From positions 372,001-436,000 of the forward strand of contig NZ_FOLN01000003.1 of the NCBI RefSeq assembly GCF_900112395.1: DNA of 64,000 bases, written 5' to 3'. Origin of the DNA: Algibacter lectus. GTDB taxonomy: Bacteria; Bacteroidota; Bacteroidia; Flavobacteriales; Flavobacteriaceae. A program made the translations under genes and the position numbers. The notes under the pieces were generated by a model. It had not been told where the DNA came from and did no database searches. It saw only the letters and a list, made by a program, of their open reading frames with translations. Shown in pieces: positions 44,500-52,391 of this stretch. Numbering within the stretch: the stretch's first letter is position 1; every line of letters begins with the position of its first letter.

Positions 44500-44790
44500 A
44501 TGACAAAGGCTGATATAGTAGCAAAAATTTCTGAGAAGTTAGGAATTGAAAAAGGAGATGTTCAAGCAACTGTTGAAACATTCATGGAAGAGGTAAAAAC
44601 TTCTTTAGAAGGTGGAGATAATGTATATTTAAGAGGTTTTGGTAGCTTTATCATAAAAACTAGAGCAGAAAAAACAGGTAGAAATATTTCAAAAAATACT
44701 ACCATTAAAATACCTGCACACAACATCCCTGCATTTAAGCCTGCAAAAGTATTTGTAGAAGGCGTTAAAACAAATGTAGACGTAAAATAA
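44500..44790 (+). CDS. HU/IHF family DNA-binding protein
   Basis: 96 residues, a DNABII protein that bends and packs DNA. DIVAKISEKLGIEKGDVQAT starts the dimer helices; LRGFGSFIIKTRAEKTGRNI and IKIPAHNIPAFKPAKVF form the beta arms with the minor-groove Pro. It leads a unit with a very basic 30-codon gene 61 bases downstream. Confidence 0.96.
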   Translation: MTKADIVAKISEKLGIEKGDVQATVETFMEEVKTSLEGGDNVYLRGFGSFIIKTRAEKTGRNISKNTTIKIPAHNIPAFKPAKVFVEGVKTNVDVK

Positions 44791-44851
44791 AAACACAAGT
44801 ACTGGAATCGCTTCAGTATTACAGAATTATTAATTTTAAAACACTCTATTT

Positions 44852-44944
44852 ATGCCAAGTGGTAAAAAACGTAAGAGACATAAGGTAGCAACTCACAAAC
44901 GTAAAAAACGTAGACGCGCTAACCGTCACAAGAAGAAAAAATAA
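44852..44944 (+). CDS. 30-residue Lys/Arg-rich protein, candidate ribosomal protein
   Basis: Translation from ATG 44852: 30 residues starting MPSGKKRKRHKVATHKRKKR and ending RRANRHKKKK, with 18 Lys or Arg and three His, and only a few uncharged residues. The composition is like small ribosomal proteins (THX, bL34, bL36). It sits between the HU gene and RNase G with its own terminator. A flavobacterial ribosome structure reported a new protein called bL38; I do not know if this is it. Too short for most gene finders. Confidence 0.8.
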   Translation: MPSGKKRKRHKVATHKRKKRRRANRHKKKK

Positions 44945-44947
44945 ATC

Positions 44948-44977
44948 AAAAAAGTAGTTAGATTAGCTACTTTTTTT
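44948..44977 (+). terminator. Terminator after the 30-codon gene
   Basis: AAAAAAGTAG pairs with CTACTTTTTT around a 9-base loop, followed by a T run, four bases after the stop. Confidence 0.85.
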
Positions 44978-45146
44978 GGTTTTAAAAAACAAACAAAGTT
45001 CTTTGAAATGAGTTCATTCAATTAAAAATAATGGACTCCACAGATTTATTAAAAAATCCTGTGAGTTTGGTGAAGCAATTTACCAAACCAAAATATTGTA
45101 TAATCCATCTGTCTCGGTTTTTTCGAGGTGGATAAAAATTAACAAA

Positions 45147-46694
45147 ATGGATAAAGAATTGATTATTCGATCTAGTTCCGAGCATGTTGATTTTGCCTTA
45201 TTAAAAGATGGAAAACTTATTGAATTACAGAAAGATGAAGATGGTAACAATTTTTCGGTTGGCGATGTGTTTATTGCCAAAATAAGAAAAACGGTTCCTG
45301 GTCTAAATGCCTCATTTGTTAATGTAGGTTACGAGAAAGATGCATTTTTGCATTATCACGATTTAGGGCCAAAACTACCTTCACTTTTAAAATTCACAAA
45401 ACGTGTAAGCACAGGTAAACTTAAAGATTTTTCTTTAAAAAATTTCCCATTTGAAAAAGACATCGATAAAGACGGTAAAATTGTCGATGCCTTAAAATCA
45501 AACCAATCGCTATTAGTACAAATAGTAAAAGAACCAATATCTACAAAAGGCCCTAGAATAAGCTCAGAGCTTTCTATTGCTGGTAGATATATCGTTTTAG
45601 TTCCTTTCTCAAACCGTATTTCTATTTCTCAAAAAATAGAAGACCGTGAAGAAAAAGACCGATTAAAACGATTGGTAAAAAGCATAACCCCTCCGGGTTT
45701 TGGTATTATTGTTCGTACAGTAGCACAAGGCAAAAAAGTAGCCGAACTGGATAAAGATTTACAAACATTGTTAGGTCGTTGGACCGCAATGTGTAAAAAA
45801 TTACCGAAAGCACAACACCCCAGTAAAGTATTGGGCGAAATGAATAAAGCCTCATCAATTTTACGAGATATATTCAACGACACCTTTACAGGAATTACCG
45901 TGGATGATGAAACGCTTTTCGATCAAATTAAAGACTATTTGCAAGAAATTGCACCTAAAAAAGAATCAATCGTTAAATTGCACCAGTCCAAAACCCCGAT
46001 TTTCGAAAAATTCGGCATCGAACGACAAATTAAAACATCGTTTGGTAAAACCGTATCTATGGCAAAAGGCGCCTATTTGGTAATAGAACATACCGAAGCC
46101 CTACACGTTATAGATGTAAACAGCGGAAACCGATCTAATAAAGCCAACAGTCAAGAAGACACAGCGCTAGAGGTTAACTTAATCGCAGCTACCGAAATGG
46201 CTCGCCAATTGCGTTTACGCGATATGGGAGGCATAATTGTAGTCGATTTTATAGACATGACCAATGCTGAAAACAGGCAAAAACTCTTCAATCACTTACG
46301 TGACGAAATGAAGGATGACAGGGCAAAACACAAAATATTGCCACCAAGTAAATTTGGACTAATACAAATAACGAGACAACGCGTTCGGCCAGAAATGAAC
46401 ATTAAAACACGAGAGGAAAATCCCGACGTAATAATTAATGGTTCCGAGGTAGAAGCGCCAATAGGTATCGTGGAAAAAATTACTCACGACCTAGAAAGAC
46501 TTATTAAAAAAGACTATAAAAAGTTGACTTTAAACACACATCCTTTTATAGCAGCCTTTATTACCAAGGGCTTTCCATCTATGCGTTCAAAATGGTTTTT
46601 TGAACACAAAAAATGGGTTAAAATTTTACCAAGAGATGCTTACACGTATCTAGAATACCATTTTTTCGATGAAGATGGTAATCAAATTAAATAA
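45147..46694 (+). CDS. rng: Ribonuclease E/G family endoribonuclease
   Basis: Single-strand-specific endoribonuclease for rRNA and mRNA processing; 515 residues, the RNase G length without an RNE scaffold tail. S1 domain (FIAKIRKTVPGLNASFVNVG, about 40-100), then the catalytic region with HVIDVNSGN (first metal Asp), MGGIIVVDFIDM (second metal Asp) and the family's LIQITRQRVRP. ATG 45147 (MDKELIIRSSS) is used; a TTG at 45096 would add 17 residues. Terminator at 46698. Confidence 0.95.
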   Translation: MDKELIIRSSSEHVDFALLKDGKLIELQKDEDGNNFSVGDVFIAKIRKTVPGLNASFVNVGYEKDAFLHYHDLGPKLPSLLKFTKRVSTGKLKDFSLKNFPFEKDIDKDGKIVDALKSNQSLLVQIVKEPISTKGPRISSELSIAGRYIVLVPFSNRISISQKIEDREEKDRLKRLVKSITPPGFGIIVRTVAQGKKVAELDKDLQTLLGRWTAMCKKLPKAQHPSKVLGEMNKASSILRDIFNDTFTGITVDDETLFDQIKDYLQEIAPKKESIVKLHQSKTPIFEKFGIERQIKTSFGKTVSMAKGAYLVIEHTEALHVIDVNSGNRSNKANSQEDTALEVNLIAATEMARQLRLRDMGGIIVVDFIDMTNAENRQKLFNHLRDEMKDDRAKHKILPPSKFGLIQITRQRVRPEMNIKTREENPDVIINGSEVEAPIGIVEKITHDLERLIKKDYKKLTLNTHPFIAAFITKGFPSMRSKWFFEHKKWVKILPRDAYTYLEYHFFDEDGNQIK

Positions 46695-46697
46695 TAT

Positions 46698-46733
46698 AAA
46701 AAACCCTTACTAATATCTAGTAAGGGTTTTTTT
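46698..46733 (+). terminator. Terminator after RNase G
   Basis: Perfect 15-base stem (AAAAAACCCTTACTA with its complement) and 5-base loop, then Ts. Confidence 0.9.
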
Positions 46734-46748
46734 ATGAATCATATTCTA

Positions 46749-46848
46749 GGCGTTACCACAAGGGTCGGGCTTTCCGCAGTCGCTTTTTTGTGTTGCATAG
46801 GTGCAACCACACAAAAAGAGCTCCAACAATGCTCCAATCCCTAACGCA
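46749..46848 (-). ncRNA. Putative structured RNA element, copy 3
   Basis: Reverse-strand reading starts CTGCGTTAGGGATTGGAGC and ends CTGCGGAAAGCCCGACCC, then GGTAACGCC. The ends pair (GCGTTA with TAACGC). The apical hairpin is CTTTTTGTGT against ACACAAAAAAG with inner GCA/TGC pairing, different in sequence from copies 1 and 2. It is oriented against both neighbours (rng and the 46979 gene are forward). Confidence 0.65.
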
Positions 46849-46929
46849 GTTTGTCGACTAAATTAGTTGCGTTTCGTTAATTTTTAGTACTTTACGGTAA
46901 TCATGTTAAATATAATAATCTTTAATGTA

Positions 46930-46937
46930 TACCTTTG
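46930..46937 (+). promoter_or_regulatory. Bacteroidetes -7 box (TACCTTTG)
   Basis: Exact TAnnTTTG, 41 bases before the ATG at 46979. Confidence 0.55.
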
Positions 46938-46978
46938 CAGACCCCAAAAAAAACGAAATCTTACAAACTTAACCTCGC

Positions 46979-47365
46979 ATGATACATTCCGTTTATAACG
47001 AAGAATTAAAGATTCTAGAAACTCAATTTAAAGACGATGTTAGTATGCACGACATCGTTGGTTACTTAAAATCTTTTCAAGAGAAAACAAGTTACCCAAG
47101 GCAATTAAGAACCATGGTCGATGCTAGAGACGCTACCTTTTCATTTTCATACAAAGCATTAAAATCCTTTAATAAAGTAAAAACAGAGTCTTTAAAATGC
47201 TACACTATAGTAGTAAGCGCTGTTGTAATAAACAGCCCCGCAACTGCCGCAATAAGCACGCTTTATGGTGCAATTGCTAGAAATAAAAAGTATAAATACA
47301 AAGTGTTTTCTACGCACGAGGCTGCTGTAAGTTGGCTAGAAGGCTTCGAGTTTTTAGACGAATAA
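46979..47365 (+). CDS. Small STAS/SpoIIAA-like protein
   Basis: 128 residues with the alternating beta-alpha pattern of STAS-like domains (LKILETQFKDDVSMHDIVGY at the N-terminus, VFSTHEAAVSWLEGFEF at the C-terminus). No catalytic residue is evident. Function unknown; cytoplasmic. Single gene with its own promoter box. Confidence 0.75.
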   Translation: MIHSVYNEELKILETQFKDDVSMHDIVGYLKSFQEKTSYPRQLRTMVDARDATFSFSYKALKSFNKVKTESLKCYTIVVSAVVINSPATAAISTLYGAIARNKKYKYKVFSTHEAAVSWLEGFEFLDE

Positions 47366-47397
47366 GTTCTTTTTACGCCGTATAAAAAAACGGTTAA

Positions 47398-47988
47398 TTA
47401 GTTTTCAACAAAGCCAATAACCTCGTAAGCTCTTGTGCCATCTACTTGTATTTTTTCGTAAAGCACATTGTTAAATTCGTAATATCTAGCACCATCGATA
47501 GTTACTTTTTCAACATCTTCAGGTAGTTCGTAAACTACAGTTCCAATTTCTGGAGTAATGACTTCATAGTAGTTATTTACCTTCACAAAATAAATACCGT
47601 TGTGTGCATAATAACTTCTGTTGTTAAAATTAACTCTTTTGTAGCCTACTGGAAGTGTTCTTATTTGAAAACCAACACTTGGTACAACTGGCAAATAACG
47701 GCCACCATTTAATCTAAAAAACTTATTGTTTGTATAGTATATAGAAACACCATTGTGCTTTATGGCTACAGAAGATTTTGGTATACTTCTAACCGATACT
47801 ACTTTTCTTGTAGGTGTTTTGTAAGTGACTTTACTTCGTGAAATAGGCTTTGCCTTGGTTGTTGTTTTTGTTACGGTTTTAGTAACAGTTGTTCTTTTTG
47901 TGTTTTTTTTATTGTTTTGTGCGACACTTGTTGCTGAAAAACCTAATACTAATAAAAGGACAATTGTTGTTTTTAATATAGTCTTCAT
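47398..47988 (-). CDS. DUF6515-like secreted protein
   Basis: 196 residues with a signal peptide (ending SATSVAQ), a Thr/Lys-rich low-complexity linker (TKRTTVTKTVTKTTTKA) and a C-terminal part with repeated YY motifs (LPVGYKRVNFNNRSYYAHNG, VYELPEDVEKVTIDGARYYE) typical of DUF6515. Function unknown; surface or periplasmic structure is likely from the composition. Confidence 0.82.
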   Translation of the reverse strand: MKTILKTTIVLLLVLGFSATSVAQNNKKNTKRTTVTKTVTKTTTKAKPISRSKVTYKTPTRKVVSVRSIPKSSVAIKHNGVSIYYTNNKFFRLNGGRYLPVVPSVGFQIRTLPVGYKRVNFNNRSYYAHNGIYFVKVNNYYEVITPEIGTVVYELPEDVEKVTIDGARYYEFNNVLYEKIQVDGTRAYEVIGFVEN

Positions 47989-48192
47989 GATATTTTTTTT
48001 AATGTTATTAATACCATTTAGACCATATAAAAACTCTAGTGTTTAATCGTTATATCGAGTTTAACATTTCTTTATCACATAAGGATATTGTATTATTAGC
48101 TGTTTTTGTGGCTTATTTGTTTGTCTGTTAGTGAAATAAAGTGCTTTTTAAGTTGTTATTTTTTTTACTGGAATAAAAGTTGAAGAGGCTTA

Positions 48193-48897
48193 TTATTCTA
48201 CGAAAAATATAGGTTCGTCTCCCTTCTGTGAGAGTTGATGCGTGTGGCGAACAATAAAATATAGAGCTAAGATGTAAAAAGCTCGATCTGCGTAGTAAAC
48301 TGAATAAATCTTGTGGTAGTAGCCTGTAAAAGCACAAAGATCTGATAGTGCTAAGCTAAATGTTGCAAGCATGAAATACATAGATCGCTTAGTGTTTTCT
48401 TTAAAATTATGATTAACAGATAACGCACACATGGTTATTAATGAGGCTCCGTACATATAGAGTAACATTTCTTGAACATGATCTAAAAGCACGTATTTAA
48501 TAGTGTGAATAATGTCGTATAGTTTGTAAACATTAAAAAGAATTAAAGCAACAAAAAAACTAATAACATATTTATTAAGGTTTTTTACCTGTACCTTTTT
48601 AATTATATAGCTAATTAGGGTAACATAACCTATTACAGTTACCATGGATGTGAGTTTGTTCAGTACAATGTTTTCATAGAATAGCATAAAGACATCAGAA
48701 ACTACAAAACATAAAAAAGCAAACAGAAGTTTGTAGTATTTATAGCCTTTATTTATAAGAAATAAAATAAAAAAACTAATAGCAGTTGTAAGTCGCAATA
48801 TCCTGCTTGTCTCAAGGTATTCGTGATATATAGAATAGGAGCTTACTAAAAGCAATATAACAGCAACTGTAATTAGTGTTTTAATGTTGAAACGCAT
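48193..48897 (-). CDS. YhhN-like (lysoplasmalogenase family) membrane protein
   Basis: 234 residues with seven to eight membrane helices. The helix AFLCFVVSDVFMLFY and the FSLALSDLCAF segment resemble the YhhN/TMEM86 family, whose eukaryotic members cleave the vinyl ether of lysoplasmalogen; the bacterial activity is uncertain. A small ORF running antisense/overlapping here is a shadow. Confidence 0.7.
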   Translation of the reverse strand: MRFNIKTLITVAVILLLVSSYSIYHEYLETSRILRLTTAISFFILFLINKGYKYYKLLFAFLCFVVSDVFMLFYENIVLNKLTSMVTVIGYVTLISYIIKKVQVKNLNKYVISFFVALILFNVYKLYDIIHTIKYVLLDHVQEMLLYMYGASLITMCALSVNHNFKENTKRSMYFMLATFSLALSDLCAFTGYYHKIYSVYYADRAFYILALYFIVRHTHQLSQKGDEPIFFVE

Positions 48898-49060
48898 TGG
48901 CTAACGTGAAATCTGGTACTGTGTTTAAAAGGTTATTAATTTATTGGAAATAAGTATAAAACACTACATAGTTGTCATTCAAAATTGTTTTTTATATTCA
49001 TTTTAAATAAATATAAAATCTGTTTTTCTAAGTCCGTTGTTTATAAAAAGGAATTGTTTT

Positions 49061-50098
49061 TTACGGGGCGGGATTTGGTATCTCTGCATGTACAGCGTTT
49101 ATTTGCTCTAAAATATCTTCGTTTAAAGTGATGTTAATAGTGTTTATATTTTCTTTCAATTGCTCTAAATTCGTTGCTCCAATAATATTACTAGTAAGAA
49201 ACGGACGTTGATTAACAAAGGCAAGCGACATTTCTGCAAGCGACATATTGTTGTCTTCTGCTATTTTTAAGTAGCATTTTGTGGCTTCGGTAGCTTGCGG
49301 ACTGCTATATCTTGCAAATCTAGGGAATAGGTTAAGTCGAGAATTTTTAGCTTCGGTTCCCTTTATGTATTTACCAGATAGCACTCCAAATGCCATAGGT
49401 GAATAGGCGAGTAAGCCTAAGTTTTCGCGTATTGAAACTTCTGCCATGTCACCTTCAAAAACACGGTTTATTAAAGAATAGGCATTTTGTATGGTTGCCA
49501 TTCTGGGCAAGTTGTTAATTTTAGATTCTGTTAGGTAACGCATGGCTCCCCAGGCTTTTTCGTTGGACATACCGATATAACGAATTTTACCAGATTTGAT
49601 AATACTATCTAAAGTATTTAAAATCTCATTAAAATTATCTTCCCAAGCATCGTCCGGATTGTGTTTGTAGTCGCGTGTTCCAAAGTAATTTGTTTGTCTT
49701 TCTGGCCAATGTAATTGAAACAAATCTATATAGTCGGTTTGTAAGCGTTTTAATTCACCATTAACGGCATTGTGAATAGATTCCGGACTAAAACCAGTTG
49801 TACGAATGTGAGCTGTGTAATCGCCAACACCTGCAATTTTAGACGCTAAAATTACTTTCTCTCTGTGCCCTGTTTTTTTCAACCAAGTGCCAATAATTGT
49901 ACTAGTTCTGCCTTGTGTATCAGCTGTTGCAGGAACAGGATAAAGTTCGGCTGTGTCAATAAAATTTACACCTTGTTCTAATGCGAAATCCAATTGTGAA
50001 TGACCTTCAGCTTCACTGTTTTGGTTTCCCCATGTCATGGAACCTAAACATATTTTACTAACTTTTATATCTGTATTTGGAAGTGTTGTGTATTTCAT
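49061..50098 (-). CDS. Aldo/keto reductase
   Basis: 345 residues, Tas-like AKR (NADPH-dependent, cytoplasmic TIM barrel). Active-site and cofactor features: DTAELYP (Asp-Tyr at about 48-54), VILASKIAG (Lys), QLHWPER (His) and KIRYIGMSNEKAWG. Substrates of Tas-type enzymes are poorly defined. It follows the 78-residue gene by 89 bases. Confidence 0.95.
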   Translation of the reverse strand: MKYTTLPNTDIKVSKICLGSMTWGNQNSEAEGHSQLDFALEQGVNFIDTAELYPVPATADTQGRTSTIIGTWLKKTGHREKVILASKIAGVGDYTAHIRTTGFSPESIHNAVNGELKRLQTDYIDLFQLHWPERQTNYFGTRDYKHNPDDAWEDNFNEILNTLDSIIKSGKIRYIGMSNEKAWGAMRYLTESKINNLPRMATIQNAYSLINRVFEGDMAEVSIRENLGLLAYSPMAFGVLSGKYIKGTEAKNSRLNLFPRFARYSSPQATEATKCYLKIAEDNNMSLAEMSLAFVNQRPFLTSNIIGATNLEQLKENINTINITLNEDILEQINAVHAEIPNPAP

Positions 50099-50173
50099 GT
50101 GTTGTTTTAAGAGTAAATTTAATTTGAGAATTTAAAGATGAAACGGAGGTAGTTAGCCTATGTTTATCTTAAT

Positions 50174-50197
50174 AAAATCTTCGGGATTTAAGATTTT
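50174..50197 (-). terminator. Hairpin overlapping the 3' end of the 78-residue gene
   Basis: AAAATCTT and AAGATTTT pair around 8 bases; the 3' side overlaps the stop codon of the small membrane protein gene. Weak terminator. Confidence 0.55.
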
Positions 50198-50424
50198 TTG
50201 TCGCGTTGCGATGCGTTCATTTTTTCTAAATTCTCCTTAGTAAGCATATAATCTTTAGGGTCTTTATCTTTCCATCTGTAGTATGAAAATATAGGGAAAA
50301 CAACCAAGAAGAGTCCGGTAACCCCAAAACCTATAAGTTTTTGAGCGTAATCTACTTCTAAAAAAAATCCGAGAAGAATACTGGTAAATGCCGCTATGGT
50401 TAATATTGTGATAAGGTATTTCAT
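50188..50424 (-). CDS. Small two-helix membrane protein
   Basis: 78 residues: helices LITILTIAAFTSILLGFFL and LIGFGVTGLFLVVFPIFSYY followed by a short charged tail (KDKDPKDYMLTKENLEK). Function unknown. It follows the first ClC gene by 34 bases, so it is probably cotranscribed with it. Confidence 0.7.
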   Translation of the reverse strand: MKYLITILTIAAFTSILLGFFLEVDYAQKLIGFGVTGLFLVVFPIFSYYRWKDKDPKDYMLTKENLEKMNASQRDKKS

Positions 50425-50458
50425 GCTTTAATTTATTCTTTTTTTATGGTGAACAGCG

Positions 50459-52246
50459 TTATTTTGTGAATTTTATAAGCTGTTGTCTGTATGCGGTTAA
50501 AAGTTTAGATTTAGAAATATATCCAAAGTATTTACCTTTTTTAATAACTGGTAAATTCCAGGCACCACTGGTTTTAAATTTCTCCATTATGGTGTTCATG
50601 TTATCGGCATCGTAATCTATAATTCCGGCATCTGCATGCATAAGGCTTTCGGCTGTTACGGTTTCATATAAATCAGAATTAAACATAATATGTCGTACAT
50701 CATCTAGTCTAATTACACCAAGAAATTCATGTTCGTCATTAACCACCGGAAAATGGTTTCTAGAAGATTTTGCTACTGCATTATTCAGGATATCTCCCAA
50801 TTTCATTTCTGGCTTCAGCGTTATAAAATTAGTTTCAATAACTTTATCGATATCTAAAACCATAAGTACATTTTGGTCTTTATCATGAGTCATTAATTCG
50901 CCACGTTCAGCTAATTTCAATGTGTAGATAGAATGCGAAATAAAATATTTTGTAAAGCTGAAAGATATAGCAGAAACAAGCATTAATGGTACAAAAAGCT
51001 CATAACCACTCGTAATTTCAGCAATAAGGAAAATAGCTGTAAGTGGTGCGTGTAGTACACCTGCCATTAAACCTGTCATTCCAATAAGCGTAAAATTAGA
51101 TTCTGAAACGTGAAATCCGAGTCCGATATTATTAATAATTTTGGCAAAAGCATTTCCTAAAGCACTACCCATAACTAATGTTGGGATAAACACACCGCCA
51201 ACACCACCAGCTCCAAAAGTCGTTGTCATGGCAATGGCTTTAAATATTGAAATACCAATAAGTAGGGCTATAACAATCCATATATTGGAGAGGTCTAAAT
51301 CAAAAGGTGTTCTGCCAATAGCAGCCAAATGGTCGCCTTTTAATAGGTTGTTCATTAACCCATAACCTTCACCATATAATGGCGGAATAAAATACAACAT
51401 GGTACCTATGGCTAAACCACCAATGATAAGGCGGACCGCTCTACTTTCAAACTGTTTAAAAAAGTTAGTAATCGCGAAAAAAACTTTAGAAAAATATACT
51501 GATGCTATGGCGGTTACTAAACCAAGAAGTACATAAAAACCGATGTCTTTAATTTCAAATTTATCAGTTAGTTCAAAACGAAGTAAAACATCGGTTCCTA
51601 AAAACATATATGATGTTAATACAGCTGAAACTGACGCGAGTAATAAAGGAACTAGTGATGTGAAAGCAATGTCTAAACTAAAAATTTCTACAGCAAATAC
51701 AATGGCCGCAATTGGGGCTTTAAACATAGATGCCATAGCTCCCGTAGCAGCGCAGCCAATGAGTAGTAATCTTGTTTTACTGCTCATATGAAACAGGCGA
51801 GCGGCATTGGACCCTAACGCAGAACCCACACTAACTGCAGGGCCTTGTAGACCTACCGAACCACCAAAACCAGCTGTTAACGGTGCTGTTATTAATGATG
51901 CGTAGATATTATATCTCGGTATAATGCCATTTAACTTTGAAATAGCATGTAGTGTTGAAGAAATACCGTGGCCAATATGCTTTTTTAGCCAAGTTTGTTT
52001 TATAATATACACAAGTAGTAACCCAATGATAGGAAAAATAAAATAGAGCGCGTGGTGGTGATTTTTGAACGTTTCGTACTCAAAAAGTAAACGGATGTAG
52101 TGTGTGAGGTTTTTAAGTACAACTGTGCCCATTCCGGCTAAAAAACCAGCTAGAATACTAAGAATATATACAAATTGAGGTTCGGAAACATGTTTGTATT
52201 TCCAAATTAAAAATTTACGTAGTCTTTTTTTAGTAGTTGTAGGCAT
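50459..52246 (-). CDS. ClC family chloride channel/transporter with CBS domains, gating Glu replaced by Gln
   Basis: 595 residues: ClC membrane domain (about 20-430) and a CBS pair (about 450-590, VIETNFITLKPEMKLG, NHFPVVNDEHEFLG). Pore motifs: GHGISSTLHA (first), GGSVGLQGPAVSVG (second), AGGVGGVFIPTLVMG (third) and SGYELFVPLM (central Tyr). The gating glutamate in the usual GxEGP is Gln134 (codon CAA). The second proton glutamate position (FAVEIFS, Ile after E) is also hydrophobic, as in channels. It could be a passive anion channel or other halide pathway. A second ClC gene precedes it by 145 bases. Confidence 0.93.
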   Translation of the reverse strand: MPTTTKKRLRKFLIWKYKHVSEPQFVYILSILAGFLAGMGTVVLKNLTHYIRLLFEYETFKNHHHALYFIFPIIGLLLVYIIKQTWLKKHIGHGISSTLHAISKLNGIIPRYNIYASLITAPLTAGFGGSVGLQGPAVSVGSALGSNAARLFHMSSKTRLLLIGCAATGAMASMFKAPIAAIVFAVEIFSLDIAFTSLVPLLLASVSAVLTSYMFLGTDVLLRFELTDKFEIKDIGFYVLLGLVTAIASVYFSKVFFAITNFFKQFESRAVRLIIGGLAIGTMLYFIPPLYGEGYGLMNNLLKGDHLAAIGRTPFDLDLSNIWIVIALLIGISIFKAIAMTTTFGAGGVGGVFIPTLVMGSALGNAFAKIINNIGLGFHVSESNFTLIGMTGLMAGVLHAPLTAIFLIAEITSGYELFVPLMLVSAISFSFTKYFISHSIYTLKLAERGELMTHDKDQNVLMVLDIDKVIETNFITLKPEMKLGDILNNAVAKSSRNHFPVVNDEHEFLGVIRLDDVRHIMFNSDLYETVTAESLMHADAGIIDYDADNMNTIMEKFKTSGAWNLPVIKKGKYFGYISKSKLLTAYRQQLIKFTK

Positions 52247-52391
52247 GATTAAAAATTACTAAACGTCTGTATCATTTACTCATCATGGTTTGTATTTACA
52301 TGTTTTGACACCAATACACGAATTTCAATAATTTTTTTGGCATTACATGATATTATCGGACAAATTTTAAGTTTTGAATAAAAAATTAGAT

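Noticed and set aside
48128-48337. 69-codon reverse ORF overlapping the YhhN-like gene
   Set aside because: Shadow frame of a gene with clear membrane helices; low-complexity sequence.
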